In this document: positions 55,361 to 64,000 of the stretch, piece after piece
Layout of the letters: every line of letters starts with the position of its first letter
How positions within the stretch are numbered: the stretch's first letter is position 1
DNA from: Orobanche coerulescens
Lineage: Eukaryota; Streptophyta; Magnoliopsida; Lamiales; Orobanchaceae
NCBI GenBank assembly: GCA_033398695.1
Contig: CM065814.1
Span: 106,270,501 to 106,334,500, forward strand
DNA: 64,000 bases
Reading direction: 5' to 3'
Notes under the pieces: model-generated
Seen by the model: only the letters and a program-made list of their open reading frames with translations
The model's database searches: none
What the model was told of the DNA's origin: nothing
Made by a program: the position numbers and the translations under genes

Positions 55361-55378
55361 ACCCCGAGTATTCGGGGT
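55361..55378 (+). other. ACCCCGA-GTAT-TCGGGGT hairpin in element E LTR
   Basis: Perfect 7-bp stem. It occupies the position of the CCCC-TTCG-GGGG hairpin of B and D and is followed by the same GG(A)TG(G)A-type sequence. Confidence 0.7.
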
Positions 55379-55668
55379 GGATGTCTGTTTTGCATTCGGG
55401 TTTTGGAGCATAACACGGTGGTCGGCACGAAGGATGATGAAAGATGATCGATACTAATCACATGAAGAACCGTACATCGTGTGTTGGTTCGATTGTACTT
55501 TATTTTTCCATTTCTTTGTATTGTTCCCGTTATGCAGGTGTAGTTGTATTTTGTCCCTGCGTGGGCATGAGTTGTATTTGAGTTGTATGTATTTGTGGAA
55601 AGACCAAATCGGTCTCGAGTCATCGTAGCCTTGAAGGCATGGTCGAGATGTTAAATATTGTTACCCGG

Positions 55669-55694
55669 GTAGATCCTCGAGGAGAGGGTCTACG
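55669..55694 (+). other. GTAGATCCTC hairpin near element E LTR end
   Basis: GTAGATCCTC pairs with GAGAGGGTCTAC, followed by GGCGTGTAATATCCC. Base changes relative to B keep the stem. Confidence 0.7.
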
Positions 55695-55733
55695 GCGTGT
55701 AATATCCCCGAGTGGATTGGGGTGTTACATAAA

Positions 55734-55746
55734 TGGTATCGGAGCT
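55734..55746 (+). other. Primer binding site, initiator tRNA-Met type (element E)
   Basis: TGGTATCGGAGC, one mismatch to the A and B sites, four bases after the LTR end. Confidence 0.8.
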
Positions 55747-58015
55747 TAGGTTGAGGAAACCTAGGTCAGTCGGGTCAAGTCGTGTTGTTTGAGTCTTGTT
55801 TCGTTGGATTTTTATCGATCGAGTCGTGTCGCGACGCGTCGTTTGAGTTTGTTGGTCGTGATTAGTATCGTGGGCGATCATCATCTTCGTGCGACTGTGG
55901 AAGTAAGTCTCCCTTCTTTGTGTTGTGCCTCGTGTGACACGAGCTATTTTTATGATTATTTGTTAAGTGGTGGAATCCTTATGTGAATTTTGATTTCACG
56001 ATATATATTTAGTCGACTCTCGTATTTGATTTATACGAGGAATGTAAATCGTTGTGATGTCTTTTTATTGTTGTTTTTGTCCGTTGTTGATGATTTCCGA
56101 ATTGATTTGCACGTTTTACAAACCTCTTGTGGAAGCTTTGTGCTTATACGCGTTCGACTTGTTCACTAGCCAGGTGCGGAAGGTATTTTATCGGTGGTTT
56201 TGTTCGAATATGGTATTTTATCGTTTATTTTCGTTTAAAGACATGTATTGTCTTGATTTTAAACGCGTTTTGATGCGTGTGCTAGGAGTTGTTTTAGTGA
56301 ACGTCGGTATGTGTGAGTTTTGGGCATTACGCCTATTGGATTTTTGAAAACCTTGAGTATCTTAGAAAAATAAATTTGAGACATACTTTTCAAATGGGTT
56401 ATTTTCTTGTGGTACATCCAAGGTGCCACAATATATTTCAAAAATTTTCTACCTCGAGGACCAAAATGCTTTGAGATATTTTCAATATTTTAGAAACACT
56501 TTTATTTAGACCCGAGGGTCGAATATTTTGAAAGTTTTCATTAAGAGAAAGTATCTTCATTCTTATCAAATGCGAAATGGTTCTCCAGTGTCTCGATAAC
56601 GATGTTTCACGTTTATACTTTTTGAAAGGTGATACTCAAGATCAACCAAGATTCTTCTAAATTATTTTCAATATGAGGTTTTCGTTTTTAAAACCTATCC
56701 CTTCCCGTTTGAGGGCGGGGTATGTATGTGTGATGTTCGCGTTGTCATTTTGATACTTTCTCCCGAGTATGATCGAATTGGCGGTGTGAGCGTTGAGACG
56801 CTTTCCACACATTGGTTGTGCTAGCCCCTGTGAGAGGCGGAGTGTTGGTATTGAATGTTGTCGCCTCATGGCAATCTCTGCGTTGTCGCGCATGTGCGAG
56901 CTGTTAGAGCTTGGTTTGGTATGACCGTGTGCATCGGTGATGGTTCCGTTATGCGTCGATTGTTTAATGTCTTGTTACCTTGCTCCCGTTTTTTTTTGTG
57001 AATTTCGTGGACGAGGTCGGAGGTAATGCCCGTACTATTTGGACTTCTGTATTTTCTCTTTCTCCAGTCTATCGATTCGCTCATGTTCGTTGGTACTTTA
57101 TGAACTTGTTCGGTATTTCAGTTTCATCGTCCGAACGAACTGTGATCTTGTTTTGAGTTGATCTGGTTATCGATGTTACTTTTTCGGGTTCAGTTCGATT
57201 CTTGTGACCCTTGTTTGGGAAGTGACATCATCTGGTTCTACTAGTTCTTTTATTCGAAGTGGATCGGATTTGGAACTCTTATGTTTTCGACTCTGTCGAC
57301 TCATTTATGTTTGTTGACAATTCTGAGATTGGCCGCCCCTTGTTTTTGTTTACCGAACGAGTGTGGTATCGTTTCGGAATAACTCGTTCGTTGTGACTTT
57401 TCAATCGCTATTCCCTTTCCTGTGGATCTTCGGCAATGCATGTCTTGTAGTTCTCACCAGATCATCCTGGGAGTTGTTGTTTGAACTTTATTGTTCTTTG
57501 TGATTCGAACATGATTCTTCGATTTTTGTTGTCTCGATCGTTGTGGTTTGATCGTTTGATTGTTCGGTTTTATTGACCCGTTCCGTGATTGGCGAACATT
57601 CGGGCTCCTTCGTAATTCCCTTGATTCGGGAAGTTAGTTTCGTTTTCGATCTTCCAGCCCTTAGGCGATGGGATTCCGTGTTTGTTCAGCGGTTGACTCG
57701 CGTTTTGATTGATGTACCGTTGGGTTGGTCAATCATATTGGTTTTCGTTCGTTGTGTTTTGTGATTGTCGAATAATTGACTTGGCTATATTATCCGTTTG
57801 ATGACGCTTGTCATTTGTTGGTTTTATTATATCCCTAACGGCGACGTTGTGTTGGTCGCCGTGGAGCGCGTTTTCACGCCGTATATTCCTTTGCGTTGTT
57901 TGTGACATTTCGCCGTTGGGCGTTAGTTACGCATTCTTGTGCGTCTCATTGAGTTTTTCCTGGCGGAATATTTCTTCTCCCTACTTGTTTTAAGTTTCGG
58001 GACGAAACTTCTTTT
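55747..58015 (+). other. Element E internal region without recognised genes
   Basis: A donor-like AA then GTAAGTCT lies at 55903. The frames present (97 codons at 56054, 63 codons at 57573, others shorter) have no zinc knuckle, protease, RT or integrase motif on either strand. The composition is T-rich with many TTCG and GTTTCG words, unlike the gag-pol of A or B. Confidence 0.7.
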
Positions 58016-58028
58016 AAGGAGGGTAGAA
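58016..58028 (+). other. Polypurine tract of element E
   Basis: AAGGAGGGTAGAA immediately before the 3' LTR. Confidence 0.75.
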
Positions 58029-61010
58029 TGTAATATCCGCAATTTTCGATTTTCGGTAAATTTCTTTTTTCGGTCGGAGTCCGTTTTGACGACTCGCTCA
58101 TGACCGTTTCGTCATTCTGAGAATGATTAATTCTACACTTTTTGACATCCGAGTTCGTTTCGGTGTCGTTTCGTTGAGTTCTGTGCTTTTTAGCGACTTT
58201 TCCGCACTTGAGTTCGATTCTTGCGAATCTCGACCGAAACTGCTGTTTCGAGTTTCCCGCAAGTCCGTTTAACTTTGTTAGATGTGTTGTGAACTTCGGT
58301 TTGGTTATTCGATCACGTATGGTGATTTTCGGGCATTTGGGCCATTTTCGTAATTTCCCAAAGTTTGGGGTAATTACCTTCCGTTGTCGAATTTCGAGCC
58401 TTCGGGTGGTCGGAATTGTGTGTTCTACTAGCTCTTAGATTCGTCTTTGTGAGTACTTCGTAACCGTATCTTCGGTTCGTATTCAGGTTCGGGTTTCGGT
58501 GTCGTTTTGTTGAATTCAGGATTACTAAACGACTTTTCTAAGTATGAGTTCGTCTTTGTTAGATCACCATTAATTTTTGGTAACTCCAAAAATTATAAAT
58601 CTTTGCAATAGTATAGAACATCGAGTTAGCTTTCCAATGGTTCAAACGGTGAGTCAATCGGAGTCCGTACGAGAGAGTTATGGTCGTTTGATTTTGGCGA
58701 GCACTTCCAGAGCCTTTCGGCCGATAGGGGTCGATAGACTCTACTGCCCGCATTCTGTATGGGTATCGGTTGGGCCTAACGGCCGAAAGGCAGGCCGATA
58801 TGTAAATTTCTTCACCTTCGAACTTCCAGAGCCTTTCGGCCGATAAGGGGGTCGATAGACTCTCTCTGCCGGCATTAGTATGGGTATCGGTTGGGCTATC
58901 GGCCGATAGGCTGGCCGATAGGTTCTGCTGTGTTACACTATAAATGTGTTGTTTTGAGCGTGAACAGCTCATTTCCCATTTTTCCACTGCGTCGCGAGAG
59001 AGAGGATATAGAGGGGGAGAGTTCTTCATCCGGGGGTCGATTTTCATCATTTCTTTTCGGTTGTGAGGCTCGGATAATCAATCTAACGCGTGTTCTACGG
59101 ATCTTAATACTTGAATCACTCAAGGTAATATCTCTTGAAACCCTACCTTTTTGGATAATTGGGGATTTTGGGGTTTTGTCCGATTCTTTCCGTTTCGTTG
59201 ATGGATTCATGATGAATATGATTATTCTTGTTGGTATTCTTAGTTTCCCTACGGATTCATGGTATATTTCGTGATTTTTACGGAATCGAGAGGGTTTGGT
59301 TGTGGTCCGCCCTCGTTGTTGTTTTTGTGCGAATATACATGAATCGTAGGCGGGTTTCCGGGTGTATTCCATTTCCGTAATCGTTTAGAAGTGGTTGTGA
59401 TTGTGCTATTCGAATCGTTAGGTTCATTTCCGCCGGTTCCTTGCGGTCGTGTTCAACTCTTCCGCTCCGCTCGTGTCATCGTCTAATTATTCGAGGCAAG
59501 TACCTTGCCCATACTTTTCTCGTTTATGGATATGATGATCGGTGGTCGTCTTAACGTGTTTGTTTGGTTATTTGAAATGAAGTTTCAAAGGATTTCGGTT
59601 TGGCCTCGTTAAAGGCTTTCTTTCAAAACGAGTGTGATTTGTGAACGGTGTTTTGAGAATTAATTATGATTTGGTTATTATGAACATTGAAGGATTTTAG
59701 GATAATACTCCTATTGTTTGATTATGGAATCGTGTATTCCTTATTTAAACATGTTATTGTATTTTTGAAGAGTTTGGTAATGGTGTCGAGTTAATGGCCA
59801 TCTCTAGTAAGTATTCTTAATGAACTTACATTCTTAGCATGTTAGTATTGCATGAGTAACGTGTGTGTGTGTATGCTCACTACGGGTTAGATCCGACGGG
59901 GTCTCGGTAGGGCTCCACGAAGGCCGTGGACCGCGAGCTTGCTTTTAACCACTTGTGGGTTAGATCCGACGGTCTCGGCAGGATCCACGAAGCTGTGGGT
60001 CCGCGGTTAATTGTGGTGCATTTTTGCAAATGTGATTCGATATTGGCATTTCCGGAAATGAGTGCTTTTGAACGGTCTTCATGATTGCATGCATTGACTA
60101 AGTGTGTAAGAGGTAAGTTGTTCGTTTGGCTTACTTGGCTAGGATGGCACTAGAGTATTTTGTTGTTTGTTTTAAATCATTTATTTGTGTATTTTGACGT
60201 TGGAAGACGAACCTTGTTGACGTTCTCGTGTACTGTGAGTTGATGAGATTTGGGGCTAAAATCCCAATGGTTTATAAAAGTCGTTTTACGGATTTGGGGC
60301 TAAAATCCCAACGATTTGGTTAATGTCATTTTCCAGAAAGTAAACCTTTGGGCGGTGACCCTTACATCTTTTGGTTTTGAAAAGTAGGATTTGTTAATCC
60401 TAAATTGTTTCCTATTAAAACTCTCGATGGCATTCTAAACCGTTTTATAAATTATTCCCATTGATTTATGATATTTCGTTTTGAAATGTTTTCTCAAACC
60501 CTTGCCTCGGGAAGTACTTTTCGTTTCGTTTGGATCTTTGAGGATCCTCGGTTATTGTTATTCGTGGAATGTGAAGTGTATGGCTCGTATTTGCACTTTG
60601 TATTTGCACTAGCAAAACAGTGGAGTTTTGCTAACCCCCGAGTATTCGGGGGGTGGATGTCTGTTTTTGCATTCAGGTTTTGGAGCATAACACAGGGTCG
60701 GCACGAAGGATGATGAAAGATGATCGATACTAATCACATGAAGAACCGTACATCGTGTGTTGGTTCAGTTGTACTTTATTTTTCCGCTGCTGTATTGTTC
60801 CCGTTGTACGGGTGTAGTTGTATTTTGTCCCCTGCGTGGGCATGAGTTGTATTTGAGTTGTATGTATTTGTGGAAAGACCAAATCGGTCTACTGAGTCAT
60901 CGTAGCCTTGAAGGCATGGTCGAGATGTTAAATATTGTTACCAGCCTGGTAGATCCTCGAGGAGAGGGTCTACGGCGTGTAATATCCCTGAGTGGATTGG
61001 GGGTGTTACA
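58029..61010 (+). repeat. Element E 3' LTR
   Basis: 2982 bp. Very close to the 5' LTR, but the differences are clustered and often swap CG or GG for CAG or CTG, or alter homopolymers. Confidence 0.95.
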
Positions 61011-61015
61011 ATTAT

Positions 61016-61660
61016 ATTAGGAAGAGTCTTAATATTGGAAAGATGATATCTATTGGGAGTCCTTACTTTATCCTCCTTAAGGTCCCTAAAGTAGCCCAAA
61101 ACACCTATAAAATGAGGATATGGGGTGGCCGATTTTGTCACTCTTCTTTGAACAAGAAATTTTCGATTTTTCTTCTAATTTTGTGTTTAATTGTGCATCT
61201 TGACTTGTGTCTTTGATTCTATAATTTAGCTAACACGCTATTTTTCTAAATACATAAAATATTCAAGTAAAATAGAGAGAAAAAATCCGTGAGGTATTTC
61301 TTGAAGAAATTTCGGCCGATCCCATACTGCAAGTCCAAGTTTGATCCGGTAGATTATTGCCCACACGATATCTGGATATTAGGCGGGATATACTCTAGAC
61401 GATCTTGAGGTAGAAATACAAGAAGATCAAAGAGGAGTACAAGGAAGAGTTCGATCGACCAAAAAGGAACTTTCTACCACTTCGCTTCAAATGTATGAAT
61501 TACCAATTCTATTGCATAAATACATATATTTAAATTGTTAATTAGTCTGTTTAATTAATTAACTCACAAGCCTAAATAGATCCGCAATTTTGTTGGTTAG
61601 TTTATGAAACCAAATCTATTCAACATCCATCTCGCTTCCGCTTCATTTTATATTCAAACA
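61016..61660 (+). mobile_element. Right part of an older copia-like LTR
   Basis: TATAAAATGAGG near 61107 is a candidate TATA box. The segment ends TATTCAAACA and is followed by TTTGTATCGGAGACGG (61662-61677), a primer-site-like sequence. The left part would be 51759-52762, the two being separated by element E. Confidence 0.4.
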
Positions 61661-63031
61661 ATTTGTATCGGAGACGGTCTTTAGGTTCTGTTCAATTTAA
61701 TTAATTTGTGATTAATTTGCTAGCAATGTAAATATTCATATGGTATGATGTTTGGAATATTTTTGCTAGAAATTGTCTTGCAGGTAAATATGGTCCAATT
61801 ATCATGGCTATGTGATATTTTATTTATTTACGCATTTTCGGTAATTTGGCCCGGTTTTGAGGCATGTATACAGTTTTTCCCGTGAGAAAATCCATGGGTA
61901 GAATATAATTTATTTTTTCTTGTAATTTTGTTGTAAATTCGATGTATTTAATTTGGTGTAAAATTGTAATCGAATTGGAATACACAAACTACCGAAGGAA
62001 AAGAAGTCCTGCGCGAAAAGGAGTCCTGATCGGACGAACCGATCGAGACCAGGCTGCTGCCGATCGGGACTCAACAACTACAGGCGGTCTCGTCCGAAGG
62101 TGTGACCTGCCGCGGGTCGGCCAAGGGCAGGCTGCTCGGCTACGGGTCGGGTCGGGCAGCGGGTCGGCCTTGTTCGGGAAGGTTTGCTTCGGTGTATGGT
62201 CCTATTCGTTTATCCGCCGTTCGCTGCGTCCGTTGGAACATAATAATTTTAATTTGGAAATTTCTTGTGCAATTAATTTTGCATGGAAGGAAGTTTCTAA
62301 ATTTGGCAATTTTTGTGCCCCAACCGGGAGAAAGTGACGAGAAGCTTGAAACAGTGGGAGCAAAAGAGCCAAGGATTTTCTCGTTATTCAAAATGGGGAA
62401 TAAAAACCATGATAATTGGATTTAATTATCCAGTTTTAATTATTTATTGGTTTTACTTTTGATGTATGACATATATGGATATATGCGTGATATGTTTCTT
62501 GCATGTTAGGACGAGAAAATTAAAAACATTATTTTTTCAAATAACTAAGTGATTTTAATAATTGATTTTTTAAAATCAAGTTGGCCTCCATAATTGGTTT
62601 AAATTGTGAAATAATTAGCATGCGCGTTGACATTAGAGTCTTTCTCCACATCGGATGTGCTGATTATTAGCTCACTAGTTTTAAACTTCGATTAGATAAC
62701 AAAATGGTGAATGTTATTTTTTATGATAGGATCTCTTCATCTGTAGGACTATTATCATTAAATAATATTCTAAGGTTTGGTAAATTATGGTGTTCACTTA
62801 GGTGTATTAATTAATAAGCTCCCTATCGGAGTCTATGTTAATTTAATGCATGGCCAAAAGGAACCAACTATTAATTTTACTTGTCAAAACGCATCTTGAC
62901 TAGATAGTAAAATTAAAGACGTTAAAATCTACTTGAAAAATATATGTGTAAACGTCCATACTAACGTGGCTTGCATGTGCGGTTTTTCGAGGTGTTGGTT
63001 GATTGATATATATTGTGTTTTAAGATTTTTC
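61661..63031 (+). other. Internal remnant of the copia-like element and unassigned sequence
   Basis: AT-rich except for a sharply G+C-rich island at about 62020-62190 with several CGGGTCGG words. No frame on either strand shows gag or pol motifs. The 131- and 107-codon frames at 61942 and 62102 overlap the island and have no domain. Confidence 0.4.
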
Positions 63032-64000
63032 TGTAATATCCGGATAAATTGTTGGGTATTTTCGTCCGTAGTTGAACCCTGTATTACCTGAATTGGCGTT
63101 ATCAATAATCGAAGTACGATCGTTTCCGTATTCATATCCTCATGCATGATAATATCAACTTTTAATACTTCGCATGCAACTACGTCGTAACGCACGCTAA
63201 CCGATAAGCGTAACGTACGTTACGAACTGGAGATAGCGTACGCTACGAGCTAGACATAGCGTACGTAAGGAGGTCAATAATTGAACAGACTGGCTAGCAC
63301 ATGGACGGCTGGTGGTGGGGCTCGGAAAGATTCCCGCGGATGAACCTGGACAGTTTTGGGGTCAACGGGTGTTAACGTACGCTAAGGTTTGTAACTAGCG
63401 TACGCTAATGTGTAGCTTACGTGCGTAATGCATAGGAGTAACGTCGTAAGCTAGTACGAATGAGACGATGAAGCTATCAGTGAACGATAGCGTACGCTAA
63501 GATCGAATGGTAGCGTGCGCTAAGTCGATTACGTACGTAAATGGCTAAGGCTAACGTACGTAAAGCTCAAGATATTATATATATGGACAACACCCCATTT
63601 CATTTCACTTCGTCCCTTTCACTTGTACTTCGTTTTCCTTCATTTCCAGAGAGTCTCCAGCCCTCTAAAACACTTATAGATCACATTAACTCGATCATTT
63701 AAGTTACGAAACATCTTGGATTGATATTCAAACAATCGGAGTTGGATGCTACCTCTTGTCTCTGCGTTTCTTTCATATTAAGGTATGTTAATGCTACCTC
63801 AACCTTGAATTCGTGTTCTTAAGGATGTTATGAACATACCACCGGGATTATTAAGCTCCATAGATGATTTTTATCCGAACATCATGTTTTTGGAAGTTGT
63901 AATGTTCATGCTTTAGTTACCCGAGTTTAGAACATTATAGTTCGATTCTTGTTATGATGATCAAGTAAGGTAAGTTTTCTGAGATTAATGAACCATATTG
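63032..64000 (+). mobile_element. Element F: start of another Tekay-type LTR, cut by the window end
   Basis: It begins TGTAATATCCGG as in element B. It carries TAGCGTACGCTA-type palindromes (63186-63560), a GGCTAGCACATG...ATTCCCGCGGATGAACC stretch related to B, a TATATATA box followed by GGACAAC (63576), and a CATATTAAGGTATGTT block also present in B (24009-24022). Only the first 969 bases are visible. Confidence 0.85.
63186..63560. repeat. TAGCGTACGCTA palindrome array of element F
   Basis: About a dozen copies, most with a TACG centre (TAACGTACGTTA, TAGCGTACGCTA), several shortened to AACGTACGTAA. It ends 15-20 bp upstream of the TATA box. Confidence 0.9.

Larger units (their letters stand above)
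52768..55729 (+). repeat. Element E 5' LTR
   Basis: 2962 bp. It contains the CGGCCG palindrome repeats (53440-53652), TATA (53669), two GATCCGACGGGGTCTCGG-type repeats (54629, 54689), a perfect 7-bp hairpin (55361-55378) and a terminal hairpin (55669-55694). Confidence 0.95.
52768..61010 (+). mobile_element. Element E: non-autonomous Tekay-type element with about 3-kb LTRs
   Basis: LTRs 52768-55729 and 58029-61010 begin TGTAATATCC and end GGTGTTACA. The 5-bp duplication ATTAT is perfect (52763-52767, 61011-61015). The internal region is only 2.3 kb and has a primer site (TGGTATCGGAGC), a leader donor (GTAAGTCT), a GTTTCGGGACGAAAC block and a polypurine tract, but no gag, RT or integrase. LTR ends, primer site and hairpins agree with A and B, so those autonomous relatives could have supplied the enzymes. 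Confidence 0.93.

Noticed and set aside
55747..58015. Element E interior as a degenerate gag-pol
   Set aside because: I looked for zinc knuckles, D-T/S-G, F/Y-x-D-D and integrase motifs on both strands and saw none; the similarity to D's interior is limited to leader and pre-LTR blocks.

Overview
The window is repeat-dense nuclear DNA of a flowering plant, most likely a eudicot. Nearly all of it consists of LTR retrotransposons inserted into one another, with DNA transposons in the gaps. I found no convincing intact host gene, no tRNA or rRNA gene, no CRISPR and nothing bacterial. Plant hallmarks are Ty3/gypsy chromovirus polyproteins with C-terminal chromodomains, an initiator-tRNA-Met primer binding site, a tRNA-Asp type site, Stowaway, Mutator-like and CACTA-like elements, and captured exons of plant-type genes (TFIIS, ERD2-like, LOG-like). 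A pericentromeric or heterochromatic location is likely but is an inference. Layout, using my own letters. 1-5818: older debris, namely two inverted pieces of a Ty3/gypsy protease region (770-1260 minus, 4490-5310 plus) around a putative CACTA-type segment that holds a frameshifted TFIIS N-terminal exon. 5819-44427: decayed element D, broken by later insertions. Element A (6204-21256, Tekay/Del-like, TSD GCGTG/GCATG) carries nested element G (9188-14115, tRNA-Asp primed, non-autonomous, TSD CTAAT). Element C (21294-38190, minus strand, CRM-like chromovirus, TSD CCTAC) is split in its pol gene by element B (23385-33064, Tekay-like, TSD CATGC). A 580-bp tandem duplication, a 1.2-kb Mutator-like fold-back element with a 9-bp TSD, and the end and internal region of D follow. 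44428-45240 is a hAT-like MITE with a Stowaway inside. 45398-51753 is element H, a small-LTR, probably copia-derived, non-autonomous element with nearly identical LTRs and TSD GTTTA. 52768-61010 is element E, with about 3-kb LTRs, a 2.3-kb internal region without gag-pol, and TSD ATTAT. It sits in an older copia-like LTR. At 63032 a further element, F, begins and runs off the window. How the parts relate. A and B keep a complete gag-PR-RT-RNaseH-INT-chromodomain order but carry premature stops and frameshifts. D and E keep LTRs, primer site, a leader splice donor and a polypurine tract but no proteins, so they would depend on an autonomous relative. Most notable points: (1) LTRs of A, B and F carry arrays of a 12-bp palindrome of the type TAGCGCACGCTA, E carries TATCGGCCGATA and G carries CCGCGG palindromes, always upstream of a TATA box; (2) two RNA hairpins near the LTR 3' end are kept across A, B, D and E by structure rather than sequence; (3) element H carries, antisense to itself, an uninterrupted LOG-like ORF, a 176-codon basic Cys-containing ORF resembling plant-virus nucleic-acid-binding proteins, with its own TATA box, and an ERD2-like first exon.
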